Part shown: positions 18,921 through 27,941 of the stretch, one piece after another
Layout of the letters: every line of letters begins with the position of its first letter
Position numbering within the stretch: the first letter of the stretch is position 1
Source: Methylophaga sp. OBS1
GTDB lineage: Bacteria; Pseudomonadota; Gammaproteobacteria; Nitrosococcales; Methylophagaceae
Assembly: GCF_026319365.1 (NCBI RefSeq)
Contig: NZ_JAPDMS010000003.1
Location: 62,001 to 126,000, forward strand
DNA: 64,000 bases
Direction of reading: 5' to 3'
The notes under the pieces: model-generated
Database searches by the model: none
The model's input: only the letters and a program-made list of their open reading frames with translations
What the model was told of the DNA's origin: nothing
Position numbers and translations under genes: made by a program

Positions 18921-19071
18921 ATCCGCAGATTACGCGGATTTTCACAGATTCGTTATTTGTTTCAGACAAATAAATGTTTGCCTCAATGAACATGAATTGT
19001 CCACTTGATGCTGAGGCTAAGTTTTTGTTGCTCAGAACATAAATCTGCGTTCATCTGCGTAATCTGCGGAT
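18921..19071. repeat. Inverted repeat unit of the ATCCGCAGATTACGC type
   Basis: The left arm (18921-18950) and the reverse complement of the right arm (19042-19071) agree at 25 of 30 positions, including the first 15, ATCCGCAGATTACGC. About 90 AT-rich bases lie between them. It fills the 207-base gap between two convergent genes. The motif resembles a dispersed intergenic repeat I remember from many bacterial genomes, often next to an ACCACAGAG-type sequence, which is also here at 18891-18905. Confidence 0.7.
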
Positions 19072-19088
19072 AGTCAGATAGCAACTTA

Positions 19089-20096
19089 TCAGCTGATTTT
19101 TATCGTTTTACCTTCTGCTACTGATTGCAACGCGGCATTGATGGCGGCGCAGTTGCCGCGGGCATCAGCCATACTGAGAAACGGCGCTTTATTATTCAAA
19201 ATGCAGTCAGAAAAATGCTCGATTTCACGGTTGAAATGATTGGCCATCGGCAAGGACACCGTTTCTGACTCACCGGCATCGGTCCAGTAGGAAATCAGCG
19301 GCTGCTCGTCGTGTGGCTGCCAGACGGTGTGGCAGGTAATCCCGCCTTTGGTACCGATGATCTCATAGACACTGCGGCGGGCGTGTTCAAAACTCATTTC
19401 AAAATGACCATAGCGACCGTCACCGAAATCAAAAATACCGCTGAGACTGACATCAGCGCCATGCTCATTCAGCTTGGCCATCGCAGTGGCGGCGACTGGC
19501 TCATTGTCAAACCAGTGGCGAGCGGTATGAACGGCATAGGGACCGATATCCCACATGGCACCGCCACCATTAGCGATATCCCGGTTGATGCGATACAAGC
19601 GGGCCGGTTTCATTGGAAAAGCAAAAGCGGTTTTGACAGTCCGGACTTCGCCAATCTTGCCGGAATCAATCAAATCCCGGACAAAATCATGCTGGGTGTG
19701 GAAGCGGTACATGAAACCTTCCATCACGGTCACGTCATTCGCTTTTGCAGCGGCTTCAATGGCATCAATGTCTGCCACTTTCAGCGCCATCGGCTTTTCG
19801 ATCAGCACATGCTTGCCATGATCAATCGCTTTCAAAGCCCACTCGGCATGCTCCTCATTCGCCATGGGCAGATAAATCGCATCAATATCATCACGCGCTA
19901 GCAATGCCTCTGGATCATCCAGCGCTTCAGCATCGGTCTCGTTTGGCGCATGCTTTTGCAGCGTCTCTGCTGCGGCACCCAGTCTACGGCTGGCAATCGC
20001 CACCAGTTTGGCATTCTCTGCCTCGACGATCGCCGGCATCAGTTTGTCATTGACCCGGGCCGCCCCCAGGATTCCCCAACGTAGTTGTTCAGCCAT
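19089..20096 (-). CDS. Gfo/Idh/MocA family oxidoreductase
   Basis: A 335-residue NAD(P)-dependent oxidoreductase. I start at the ATG at 20096 (MAEQLRWGILG), which has AAGGA upstream. The frame extends nine codons further but without support. The N-terminal Rossmann fold has WGILGAARVNDKLMPAI. The catalytic-lysine motif is HVLIEKPMALK near residue 95. The C-terminal alpha/beta domain includes GGGAMWDIGPYAVH. Most members oxidise sugars or other hydroxyl compounds, and the substrate cannot be assigned here. It is divergent from the peroxiredoxin gene and has no operon partner. Confidence 0.85.
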   Translation of the reverse strand: MAEQLRWGILGAARVNDKLMPAIVEAENAKLVAIASRRLGAAAETLQKHAPNETDAEALDDPEALLARDDIDAIYLPMANEEHAEWALKAIDHGKHVLIEKPMALKVADIDAIEAAAKANDVTVMEGFMYRFHTQHDFVRDLIDSGKIGEVRTVKTAFAFPMKPARLYRINRDIANGGGAMWDIGPYAVHTARHWFDNEPVAATAMAKLNEHGADVSLSGIFDFGDGRYGHFEMSFEHARRSVYEIIGTKGGITCHTVWQPHDEQPLISYWTDAGESETVSLPMANHFNREIEHFSDCILNNKAPFLSMADARGNCAAINAALQSVAEGKTIKIS

Positions 20097-20252
20097 CGAT
20101 AGTTTCCTTAATTTATTCAGCACTGCAGCTCATGATAACGACTGAAACGGTGAAAACCAAACTGACAAAACCCTAGCAAATAGGGTGTTTTTATCTGAGT
20201 TTGCCTGCCTTATGCTAGTGTGGTTTTACATACACAGAAAAAGGAGCCGGTT

Positions 20253-20765
20253 ATGACTATTGAAGTTGGCCAAACCCTGCCTGCAGGTAAATTAAGCGAA
20301 AGTATCGGTTTTGACCCTGAAAACGGTTGTCCGCTCAAACCTGAGCCCAAAGACGTCGGTGAAATGGTGAAAGGTAAAACCGTCGTTATTTTCGGTGTAC
20401 CCGGTGCTTTTACCCCTTTATGTTCTGCCGAGCACCTGCCGGGTTTTGTTAAGCATGCTGATGAGATCAAGGCAGCAGGCGCCGATGAAATCTGGTGTAT
20501 GGCAGTCAACGACGCCTTCGTCATGGCCTCATGGGGGCGAGAAAATAATGTGGAAGGTAAAGTACGAATGATGGCTGATGGCAGCGCCGAATACAGCAAA
20601 GCGCTGGGGCTGGACCGTGATATGAGCGGCGGCGGCATGGGCATTCGCTGTTATCGTTTTGCGATGATTGTCGAAGACGGCGTGGTGAAATATATCGGTG
20701 TCGAAGGCTCCGGTGAGTTCGGCCGTTCCAAAGCAGAAACAATTCTGGAAGAGCTGAAAAAATAA
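20253..20765 (+). CDS. Peroxiredoxin, Prx5/redoxin family
   Basis: A 170-residue cytosolic peroxidase. The start is the ATG at 20253, after AAAAAGGAGCC; upstream in-frame codons lack a signal. The peroxidatic motif PxxxTxxC is intact in FGVPGAFTPLCSAEHLPGF, with Cys near residue 60, followed by IWCMAVNDAFVM. A Prx5 reduces hydrogen peroxide and alkyl hydroperoxides using glutathione or thioredoxin. The segment GMGIRCYRFAMIVEDG has Cys where many relatives have Ser, so an additional redox role is possible. It is divergent from the Gfo/Idh gene, with a TATGCTAGT promoter-like element about 40 bases upstream. Confidence 0.88.
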   Translation: MTIEVGQTLPAGKLSESIGFDPENGCPLKPEPKDVGEMVKGKTVVIFGVPGAFTPLCSAEHLPGFVKHADEIKAAGADEIWCMAVNDAFVMASWGRENNVEGKVRMMADGSAEYSKALGLDRDMSGGGMGIRCYRFAMIVEDGVVKYIGVEGSGEFGRSKAETILEELKK

Positions 20766-20785
20766 GCGCTTCAGCGAGACACGGA

Positions 20786-20827
20786 CTGACGCCGATTGTC
20801 ATATCTAGCTATGATAATCGGCGTCAG
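20786..20827. terminator. Hairpin between convergent peroxiredoxin and rpiA genes
   Basis: A 17-bp inverted repeat with one mismatch (arms 20786-20802 and 20811-20827, core CTGACGCCGATT / AATCGGCGTCAG) has an 8-base loop. It lies between two convergent stops. No T-tract follows on either strand, so factor-independent termination is not certain. Confidence 0.6.
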
Positions 20828-20847
20828 CTGCTTTCATAAGGTGGGCC

Positions 20848-21549
20848 TTACGGTTCCTGGCGCCAGTGCTCTTCCACTTCGGTGTCTCCGCCTATAAACA
20901 CGGCTGTCGCCAGGTCGCTGAAAATACCGTGCTCAACCACACCGGGAATGGTATCGAGGATCATCGTCAGTTCCAGGCTGTCGACATGATCAAAATACAT
21001 ATCCAACACCAGACTGCCATGGGCGGTCACCGCAACATTATCACCGCTGGCATTGAGTCTTAAATCACCACGTCCGCCCTGATGTTTGAGTTGATTGAAT
21101 ACCAGTTTCCAGGCCTCAGGCATCACTTCCACCGGTATCGGCGACTTTTCACCGATAACTTCCACCAGTTTGCTCTCGTCGACCATGACAAAAAATTGAT
21201 CGGCGGCAGTGGCCAGCAACTTTTCCCTGACCAGATCCTGGCCACGTCCTTTGAGCAGGGTTAAATCCGGCGTCACTTCATCGGCACCATCTACATAGAG
21301 GTCAAGCTCGTCAAGGGAGTCAATCGACACCACCGGCAAACCGGCTTCCTTGGCCTTGATCGCGCTGATGGCTGAACTGCTGACTGTGGTGACATTGAGG
21401 TTTTCATTGCGATGTCGCTTGGCCAGCGCTTCAATGAACAGGTTGGCGGTGGAACCGGTGCCCAAGCCGACAACCATATCGGCTTCAACCAGGTTCGCGG
21501 CATGAAGAGCAACGCGCTGTTTGGGATTCATCGTAGTTTCCGCTGTCAT
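20848..21549 (-). CDS. rpiA: Ribose-5-phosphate isomerase A
   Basis: A 233-residue enzyme interconverting ribulose-5-phosphate and ribose-5-phosphate in the pentose phosphate pathway. The ATG at 21549 is fixed by a perfect AAGGAGG six bases upstream; the open frame extends further without support. Family motifs are VVGLGTGSTANLFIEAL near residue 30 (phosphate binding), DLYVDGADEVTPDL near residue 85, GRGQDLVREKLLA and PIPVEVMP. Length matches the family (219-235). In a ribulose monophosphate methylotroph this enzyme would also serve the formaldehyde-fixation cycle, but that depends on the unproven host identity. Confidence 0.95.
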   Translation of the reverse strand: MTAETTMNPKQRVALHAANLVEADMVVGLGTGSTANLFIEALAKRHRNENLNVTTVSSSAISAIKAKEAGLPVVSIDSLDELDLYVDGADEVTPDLTLLKGRGQDLVREKLLATAADQFFVMVDESKLVEVIGEKSPIPVEVMPEAWKLVFNQLKHQGGRGDLRLNASGDNVAVTAHGSLVLDMYFDHVDSLELTMILDTIPGVVEHGIFSDLATAVFIGGDTEVEEHWRQEP

Positions 21550-21702
21550 AAACAACCTCCTTTTGTGCACCTGAATTTGAAGGGGCAACTTGGTCTTGGC
21601 AGAATGTAATTCAGCTTAACACTCAAACAGACCATGTCCAGCTGCGCCCGGTTCGGCTGAGCAGCAATTGAGGACAGCCCAATAATCAAACAGGAATTCA
21701 TC

Positions 21703-22584
21703 ATGGCACAGTTCAGTTCGATTATCAGTGAGATTGAGAAGGCCACCGGTAAAAATCTGCATAACGCCAATGTCACCAGTATCGGCGGTGGCTGCATCAA
21801 CTCTGCTTTCCGGCTCGATAATGGTTCGGCTTCCTATTTCATCAAGGTTAACAGTCCGCAACTGGCATCCATGTTTGAAGCCGAAGCGCATGGACTGCAT
21901 GAGATGCGGGCTACCGACTCCATCAGAGTGCCGGAAGTCATCAGCTATGGTGTCGCTGACGGGCACAGCTATCTGGCACTGGAATACATTCCACTGGGCA
22001 GCCTGCGCGGCAGCGCGTCGGCACTCATGGGCGAACAACTGGCCAGAATGCATCGCGTCCCACAGCCTTATTTCGGTTGGCATATGGACAACACCATTGG
22101 CAGCACCCCGCAAATCAATGATCAGAAACATGACTGGCTGAGCTTCTGGCGTGATGAACGTCTGGGCCAGCAATTACAGTTTGCCGCCGGAAACGGATTC
22201 GGTGGCCGTCTGCAAAGTCAAGGCGAAAAACTGCTGGAGAACCTGGATAAGCTGCTGGGAGGACATCAGCCGCAACCCGCTCTGCTGCACGGGGATTTGT
22301 GGGGCGGCAATGCCGCCGCAGATGATGCGGGTAACCCGGTCATTTTTGACCCGGCCTGTTATTACGGTGACCGTGAAGCCGATCTGGCGATGACCGAGTT
22401 ATTTGGTGGTTTCGGCGGTGATTTCTTCGCGGCCTACAACGCCGAGTATCCGGTCGACAACGGTTATCAGATGCGAAAAACGCTTTATAATCTTTATCAT
22501 ATTATCAATCATCTCAACTTATTCGGTGGTGGCTATCTGGGTCAGGCCGAATCCATGATTGACCGTTTACTGGCACAGGTTTAA
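21703..22584 (+). CDS. Fructosamine kinase family protein
   Basis: A 293-residue protein of the fructosamine/ketosamine-3-kinase family, which has a protein-kinase-like fold and phosphorylates sugars bound to protein amines so that they fall off. The ATP-binding N-lobe has SIGGGCINSAFRLDNGSASYFIKVN. The catalytic HGDLWGGN is near residue 200, and the metal-binding FDPACYYGDREADLAM follows. AGGA lies 11 bases before the ATG. It is followed after 9 bases by a low-molecular-weight phosphatase gene, a pairing found in many bacteria, and the two probably form an operon. Confidence 0.9.
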   Translation: MAQFSSIISEIEKATGKNLHNANVTSIGGGCINSAFRLDNGSASYFIKVNSPQLASMFEAEAHGLHEMRATDSIRVPEVISYGVADGHSYLALEYIPLGSLRGSASALMGEQLARMHRVPQPYFGWHMDNTIGSTPQINDQKHDWLSFWRDERLGQQLQFAAGNGFGGRLQSQGEKLLENLDKLLGGHQPQPALLHGDLWGGNAAADDAGNPVIFDPACYYGDREADLAMTELFGGFGGDFFAAYNAEYPVDNGYQMRKTLYNLYHIINHLNLFGGGYLGQAESMIDRLLAQV

Positions 22585-22593
22585 AGAGGAAAA

Positions 22594-23082
22594 ATGAGTC
22601 AAATCAAAGTTTTGTTTGTCTGCATGGGCAATATTTGTCGTTCTCCCACCGCTGAAGGCGTGTTCACTCACCTGGTGGAAAAACACGGCACACTGGATCG
22701 CTTTATGATTGATTCGGCTGGCACCCACGCCTATCACATCGGCGAGGAGCCCGATGCCCGTGCCCAGCAAACCGCGCGTCAACGCGGCATTGACCTGTCG
22801 CATATCCGTGCCCGCAAGTTCGCCCGGACTGATTTCGACATGTTCGACCACATTCTGGCGATGGACACCGACAACTATGAGATCCTGCATGCCGCCTGTC
22901 CGCCCGATCTGAGAAACAAAATCAAACTGTTTCTCGACTATGCGCCGGAACGGGATGAAAATGATGTGCCGGATCCCTATTACGGTGGCCAGAACGGTTT
23001 TGATCATGTGTTTGACCTAGTCGAAGATGCTTCTGTCGGCTTCTACAACACGGTCATGACCAAGGTGACTACCCCCAATTAA
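22594..23082 (+). CDS. Low-molecular-weight protein-tyrosine phosphatase
   Basis: A 162-residue phosphatase. The P-loop CX5R is in VLFVCMGNICRSPTAEG (Cys12, Arg18). The general-acid Asp lies in DVPDPYYGG near residue 130. AGAGGA precedes the ATG. The gene follows the fructosamine kinase family gene by 9 bases. Whether the substrate is phosphotyrosine protein or a phosphosugar product of the neighbour is open. Confidence 0.92.
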   Translation: MSQIKVLFVCMGNICRSPTAEGVFTHLVEKHGTLDRFMIDSAGTHAYHIGEEPDARAQQTARQRGIDLSHIRARKFARTDFDMFDHILAMDTDNYEILHAACPPDLRNKIKLFLDYAPERDENDVPDPYYGGQNGFDHVFDLVEDASVGFYNTVMTKVTTPN

Positions 23083-23150
23083 GTAGTTGCTTTGATTGCT
23101 GGGCAGCGTATGATTGCGCGTTGACCTGAATTTCAATAAGGACCGTCCAC

Positions 23151-24596
23151 GTGAACGCTCACCACAAAGGTCAGACAATGGTGTCTGCCTCCCTGCTGGG
23201 TATAGCTTTGTCTTTGATGCCGCAACTGGCAGCGGCAGCCACTGAAGTTAAATTACTTGATCTGACCACCCACTGGGTGGGTTATGCGGCCATCGCCCTG
23301 TTCATCTTCGCCTACGCACTGGTTGTGGTCGAAGAAGAAATTCATATGCGTAAATCCAAGCCGGTGATGGTCGCAGCCGGGCTTATCTGGGCGATGATTG
23401 CGCTGGTTTACGCGCAGCAAGCTGATACCGCTTACCATCACACCGCCGAAGTCATGATTCGGCATAACCTGCTGGAATACGCTGAGCTCTTCCTGTTCCT
23501 GCTGGCCGCGATGACCTATATCGGCACCATGGGGGAACGCGGCGTTTTCGATGCTTTACGAGCCTGGTTGATTAACAAAGGCTTTTCCCTGCGTACCATC
23601 TTCTGGCTGACTGGTCTGCTCGCGTTCTTCATCTCTCCGGTGGCTGATAACCTTACCACCGCATTGCTGATGGCCACCGTGGTCATGGCCGTTGGCGGCA
23701 ATAACCTGGGCTTTGTCACTGTCGCCTGTATCAATATCGTCGTTGCCGCTAATGCCGGTGGTGCATTCAGTCCCTTTGGTGATATCACAACATTGATGGT
23801 CTGGCAGAAAGGTGTAGTTGATTTTCATGAGTTCTTCGCGCTGTTCCTGCCTTCATTGGTGAACTGGTTCATACCCGCGTTTTTGATGTCTTTGACAGTC
23901 AAAAACGTGACGCCGGAAGCCGGGAACGACACAGTCGTTCTCAAAGAAGGCGCCTTCGTTGTCATTGGTCTGTTCCTGCTGACGATCGCCATGGCAGTCT
24001 GCGCGCATAACTTCCTGCACCTGCCTCCGGTAGTCGGCATGATGACCGGGCTTGGCTTTCTCAAAATTTACGGCTACATACTCAAGCTGCGTGAATCACG
24101 ACTGATGATGGAACTGGAAGAGGTCGGAGAGAACCGCAGGCCCTTTAATATTTTCCGCCAGATTGAACGCGCCGAATGGGACACATTGATGTTCTTCTAC
24201 GGCATTATTCTTTGCGTGGGTGGTCTGGGCACCATCGGTTACCTGAGCCTGGGCTCGGAATTGATGTACGGTGACCTGGGCCCGACCACCGCCAATATCC
24301 TGATTGGCCTGATATCAGCCGTTGTCGACAATATTCCGGTAATGTTCGCGGTACTGTCGATGATGCCGGAAATGAGCCATGGTCAATGGCTGCTGGTGAC
24401 GTTGACTGCCGGTGTCGGCGGCTCACTGCTGTCGATTGGCTCTGCCGCCGGTGTCGCCGTCATGGGACAGGCTCGTGGCATTTATACCTTCTTCAGCCAT
24501 CTCAAATGGATTTGGGCGATTGCCCTGGGTTATGCCGCCAGTATCTGGCTGCATCTCTGGCTTAACGCCTCACTATTCGAAGTGACTGTGCATTAA
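23151..24596 (+). CDS. nhaD: Sodium:proton antiporter NhaD
   Basis: A 481-residue inner-membrane antiporter of the ion-transporter superfamily that exports Na+ (and Li+) in exchange for H+. A cleavable or anchoring N-terminal helix (residues about 11-28) precedes twelve or so further hydrophobic helices. The conserved TGLLAFFISPVADNLTTAL, NAGGAFSPFGDITTLMVW and ISAVVDNIPVMFAV stretches are characteristic of NhaD and carry its ion-binding Asp and Asn residues. The start could be GTG at 23151 (AAGGA 8 bases upstream) or ATG at 23178 (AAAGG upstream). NhaD is typical of marine and haloalkaliphilic bacteria. Confidence 0.93.
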   Translation: MNAHHKGQTMVSASLLGIALSLMPQLAAAATEVKLLDLTTHWVGYAAIALFIFAYALVVVEEEIHMRKSKPVMVAAGLIWAMIALVYAQQADTAYHHTAEVMIRHNLLEYAELFLFLLAAMTYIGTMGERGVFDALRAWLINKGFSLRTIFWLTGLLAFFISPVADNLTTALLMATVVMAVGGNNLGFVTVACINIVVAANAGGAFSPFGDITTLMVWQKGVVDFHEFFALFLPSLVNWFIPAFLMSLTVKNVTPEAGNDTVVLKEGAFVVIGLFLLTIAMAVCAHNFLHLPPVVGMMTGLGFLKIYGYILKLRESRLMMELEEVGENRRPFNIFRQIERAEWDTLMFFYGIILCVGGLGTIGYLSLGSELMYGDLGPTTANILIGLISAVVDNIPVMFAVLSMMPEMSHGQWLLVTLTAGVGGSLLSIGSAAGVAVMGQARGIYTFFSHLKWIWAIALGYAASIWLHLWLNASLFEVTVH

Positions 24597-24600
24597 ATAC

Positions 24601-24629
24601 AAAAAAGCGGCCTGATGGCCGCTTTTTTA
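24601..24629. terminator. Bidirectional rho-independent terminator between nhaD and the MaoC gene
   Basis: AAAAAAGCGGCC-TGAT-GGCCGCTTTTTT forms a perfect 12-bp stem with a T-run on both strands. It lies 4 bases after each of two convergent stop codons. Confidence 0.95.
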
Positions 24630-24633
24630 TTTG

Positions 24634-25320
24634 TCAGTCATAGAGCCTTAACACCAGTTCGGCAATGCAGGCTGCACGCTTGCTGTTCTCAACTTCAATC
24701 TTGACCTCACGCACCAGTTCCAGCCCTCTTCGCAGTTCGCGGATTTCAATAATCCGGGTACGGGCACGGATACGCTTTCCGGCTCTGACCGGTGCCGGAA
24801 ACACCACTTTATTCATGCCGTAGTTCACGACAAGTCGTGCTTCAGGGTAGTCATTTTTTTCCGGGTTCACGGTATCGGTCAGCATGGGAATCAGCGATAG
24901 CGTCAAAAAACCGTGGGCTATCGTCGTTTTGAAGGGCGACTCCTGAGCCGCGCGCTCTGGATCAGTGTGGATCCATTGATGGTCGCCAGTCACATCCGCA
25001 AATTGATCAATGCAGTCCTGATCCAGTAAAAACCATTCGCCGACGTAACTTTCTTCGCCCAGCTCTGCTTCCAGACGCTGGCGCAGGGCGACGAATTTCT
25101 CACTGAGCGCTTTATCCTCAGGGATTGCCAGAGTTTCATCAGGCTCATGGAAGAAGTGAAAATACTGCGTCCAGGGCAAAGAGAGATTGCGAATATCCGA
25201 AACTTTCTTGTTTAACGTTTCCGGCCAGTTTTTCAGGGTGCTCTCCACCCGGCTTTTCAATTCGCTGTTCAAGGACTCGAGTTTTTCTTGCCCGTGTTTT
25301 AATGATTCGACCAACCGCAT
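24634..25320 (-). CDS. MaoC-like hot-dog dehydratase
   Basis: A 228-residue protein. The ATG at 25320 is preceded by AAAGGAAAT; the longer frame to 25413 has no signal. The N-terminal 75 residues are helical and polar with no recognised domain. The C-terminal hot-dog domain carries the (R)-hydratase motif DVTGDHQWIHTDPERA, whose Asp and His are catalytic in (R)-specific enoyl-CoA hydratases, then IAHGFLTLSLIPML. Likely activity is reversible hydration of a 2-enoyl-CoA. It is monocistronic and convergent with nhaD. Confidence 0.87.
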   Translation of the reverse strand: MRLVESLKHGQEKLESLNSELKSRVESTLKNWPETLNKKVSDIRNLSLPWTQYFHFFHEPDETLAIPEDKALSEKFVALRQRLEAELGEESYVGEWFLLDQDCIDQFADVTGDHQWIHTDPERAAQESPFKTTIAHGFLTLSLIPMLTDTVNPEKNDYPEARLVVNYGMNKVVFPAPVRAGKRIRARTRIIEIRELRRGLELVREVKIEVENSKRAACIAELVLRLYD

Positions 25321-25530
25321 ATGATTTCCTTTTTCCTGCCCCATCGCCCCAAGCTGAGACTTCGCTTCAATGCTGAAGTTTACGCTGCAATATCTGATCC
25401 AACTGGCGAACAATTCACATCATTTAGGGTCAGATCGAGTCCATTCCTTTCCGGCCACACCGCCGTAGCACAAAAGCGGCACAGCGAGTACAATTTAGCG
25501 TTTATTTATTGACGACTTTAAGCAACCATC

Positions 25531-26589
25531 ATGCTCTACAGCACAGACGACTTGCGCATTATCGGCATACAGGAAGTTCTGCCGCCAGCGCAATTACATG
25601 AAGAACTGCCCATCACCGATCAAGCGTCGGAGACGGTATTTCTTGCCCGCCAGGCCAGTCAGGACATCCTGCACAAGCGAGATGATCGGCTGATTGTCAT
25701 CGTCGGCCCCTGTTCTATTCATGATCCGGCCGCTGCCCGTGAGTATGCCACAAGACTGAAACCACTGATCGAAGAATTAAAAGCCGATCTGCATATCATC
25801 ATGCGGGTTTACTTCGAAAAACCACGTTCGGTCGTTGGCTGGAAAGGGCTGATTAATGACCCGTATCTGGATGGCAGCTTCAAAATCAACGATGGTCTGC
25901 ATATTGCCCGCAAACTGTTACTTGACCTGGCCGAGATGGGCGTCCCTGCCGCGACCGAATATCTGGATTTAATCAGTCCTCAGTACATCGCTGACCTGGT
26001 CTCCTGGGGCGCAATCGGCGCCCGCACCACCGAAAGTCAGGCACACCGTGAACTGGCTTCCGGTCTTTCCTGCCCGGTTGGTTTCAAGAATGCCACCGAC
26101 GGCGGTCTGCAGATTGCTGTCGATGCCTGCCTGTCAGCGTCCAAGCCACACCACTTCATGTCGCTCACCAAGTCGGGCCGTTCAGCCATTTTCTCCACCA
26201 CGGGTAATCCGGACTGTCACGTCATTCTTCGCGGCGGCCGCGCGCCCAACTTTGATGCAGAAAGTGTCAGTGCTGCAGCCGAAGTGATTGGTCGTTCCGG
26301 CCAGTCGGTGCGGATGATGATCGATTGCAGCCACGCCAACAGCGGCAAGAATCATATCCAGCAGGAAACCGTCTGTCGTGATGTCGCCGCTCAGGTCGCC
26401 AAGGGTGACAACCGCATCATCGGTCTGATGCTGGAAAGCCACCTTGTAGCCGGTCGTCAGAATGCTGAACCGGGCAAGGAACTGGTTTATGGTCAGAGCA
26501 TTACTGATGCCTGCATGGCCTGGGACAACACTGAAGTCCTGCTACGGGAATTAGCTGCCGCAGTCCGCGAACGCCGTCAGCATCAATAA
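25531..26589 (+). CDS. aroG: 3-deoxy-7-phosphoheptulonate synthase (class I DAHP synthase)
   Basis: A 352-residue enzyme condensing phosphoenolpyruvate and erythrose-4-phosphate in the first step of the shikimate pathway. It follows E. coli AroG closely: DDLRI start, VIVGPCSIHDPAAAREYATRL near residue 55, YFEKPRSVVGWKGLINDP near residue 90, GAIGARTTESQAHRELASGL and DCSHANSGKN with metal-binding His. Class I AroFGH enzymes are feedback-inhibited by an aromatic amino acid. Which one cannot be decided here, so the symbol reflects overall similarity. It stands alone. Confidence 0.93.
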   Translation: MLYSTDDLRIIGIQEVLPPAQLHEELPITDQASETVFLARQASQDILHKRDDRLIVIVGPCSIHDPAAAREYATRLKPLIEELKADLHIIMRVYFEKPRSVVGWKGLINDPYLDGSFKINDGLHIARKLLLDLAEMGVPAATEYLDLISPQYIADLVSWGAIGARTTESQAHRELASGLSCPVGFKNATDGGLQIAVDACLSASKPHHFMSLTKSGRSAIFSTTGNPDCHVILRGGRAPNFDAESVSAAAEVIGRSGQSVRMMIDCSHANSGKNHIQQETVCRDVAAQVAKGDNRIIGLMLESHLVAGRQNAEPGKELVYGQSITDACMAWDNTEVLLRELAAAVRERRQHQ

Positions 26590-26686
26590 TTCCAATCGAC
26601 CCCAGCGGAATTTCCCGGCCCTGAGATTGTCGGTCTAGTGCGCGCTAAGTTGCTCTCTGACAAAGAGATAGGCTTAGCTGCAGCGT

Positions 26687-26715
26687 TTCGAAAATAGCTG
26701 TTTTTAGGCTATAAT
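26687..26715 (+). promoter_or_regulatory. Candidate promoter of the rsx/rnf operon
   Basis: A perfect -10 hexamer TATAAT at 26710-26715 is preceded, 17 bases away, by a weak -35 (TTCGAA, 3 of 6). The predicted start near 26722 would leave a leader of about 72 bases before rsxA. The -10 match is direct observation; the promoter is inference. Confidence 0.55.
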
Positions 26716-26794
26716 TAGTGATTAACGATTTGCAGCCGGGCCCCGCTCGCACTGAAATCAGAACGAATTCCTGAGAAAATCAGTAGGTTATTAA

Positions 26795-27376
26795 ATGGCA
26801 GATTATGCCCTGATATTGCTAAGCACGATACTGGTGAACAACATTGTCCTGGTGAAATTCCTGGGGCTGTGTCCGTTCATGGGTGTCTCGCGCAAGCTGG
26901 AGACCGCTATGGGGATGGCCCTGGCCACTACCTTTGTGCTGACGCTGTCGTCCATCAGTAGCTATCTGATCAACCAGTACCTGCTGGCCCCGTTTGGTAT
27001 CGAGTTCCTGCGGACGATCAGTTTTATTTTCGTGATTGCCGTGGTGGTGCAGTTCACCGAAATGGTCGTTCACAAAACCAGTCCGCTTCTCTACCAGGTA
27101 CTGGGTATTTTCCTGCCGCTGATTACGACCAATTGTGCCGTCCTCGGTGTCGCCCTGCTCAACGTCCAGGAGCAGCATGGCTTCATCGAATCTGCTCTTT
27201 ACGGTTTTGGTGCTGCGATTGGTTTCTCGCTGGTGTTGGTGATTTTTGCCGGCATGCGTGAACGTCTGGCCGCGGCTGATGTGCCGGTGCCGTTTCAGGG
27301 AGCTGCTATCGGTCTTATCACGGCCGGGTTAATGTCAATGGCCTTTATGGGCTTTGCCGGACTGGTGAAGGTCTAA
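26795..27376 (+). CDS. rsxA: Electron transport complex subunit RsxA/RnfA
   Basis: A 193-residue, six-helix inner-membrane subunit of the Rnf complex (ferredoxin:NAD+ oxidoreductase coupled to ion movement). The Rsx name comes from its role in resetting SoxR in E. coli. The beginning [29 protein letters not shown] with its membrane Cys is diagnostic. RnfA and RnfE are homologous and form an inverted pair around a 2Fe-2S centre held by membrane cysteines. It is first of the six-gene operon and four bases separate it from rsxB. Confidence 0.97.
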   Translation: MADYALILLSTILVNNIVLVKFLGLCPFMGVSRKLETAMGMALATTFVLTLSSISSYLINQYLLAPFGIEFLRTISFIFVIAVVVQFTEMVVHKTSPLLYQVLGIFLPLITTNCAVLGVALLNVQEQHGFIESALYGFGAAIGFSLVLVIFAGMRERLAAADVPVPFQGAAIGLITAGLMSMAFMGFAGLVKV

Positions 27377-27380
27377 GCCT

Positions 27381-27941
27381 ATGTTGACAGCGATTATTGC
27401 CCTGACGCTACTGGCGTTACTTCTCGGACTGTTGCTCGGTTTTGCCTCGGTCAAGTTCAAGGTCGAAGGCGATCCGATTGTCGAGCAGATCGACAAACTG
27501 CTGCCACAGACTCAATGTGGTCAGTGCAGTTTCGCCGGTTGTCGCCCCTACGCCGAAGCGATTGCAGCCGGTGAAGTCGATATCAACCGTTGCCCGCCCG
27601 GTGGTGAATCCACCATTCAGGCACTGGCCGATCTGCTGGATGTTGAACCCAAACCGCTGGATGAAGAGTGCGGCGTTGAAAAACCCAAAATGCTCGCCGT
27701 CATTGATGAAGAGCGCTGCATTGGTTGCACCCTGTGTATCCAGGCCTGTCCGGTGGATGCGATTCTGGGTGCCGCCAAACACATGCACACCGTCATTGCC
27801 GATGAATGCACCGGCTGCGAACTCTGTGTTGAACCCTGCCCGGTCGACTGCATCGATATGGTGGAAATGGCGCAGAACCCGAATACCTGGCGCTGGCCGG
27901 ATCCATCTCACCTGCAACTGGAACGTGGAGGTCAGGCATGA
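27381..27941 (+). CDS. rsxB: Electron transport complex subunit RsxB/RnfB
   Basis: A 186-residue iron-sulfur subunit that accepts electrons from ferredoxin. One N-terminal helix (residues 3-23) anchors it. A 4Fe-4S site of the CxxCx4C type follows ([18 protein letters not shown] with a later Cys in INRCPPGG). Two ferredoxin-type clusters come next: [14 protein letters not shown] and [15 protein letters not shown]. It overlaps rsxC by four bases (ATGA). Length and motif set are complete. Confidence 0.97.
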   Translation: MLTAIIALTLLALLLGLLLGFASVKFKVEGDPIVEQIDKLLPQTQCGQCSFAGCRPYAEAIAAGEVDINRCPPGGESTIQALADLLDVEPKPLDEECGVEKPKMLAVIDEERCIGCTLCIQACPVDAILGAAKHMHTVIADECTGCELCVEPCPVDCIDMVEMAQNPNTWRWPDPSHLQLERGGQA

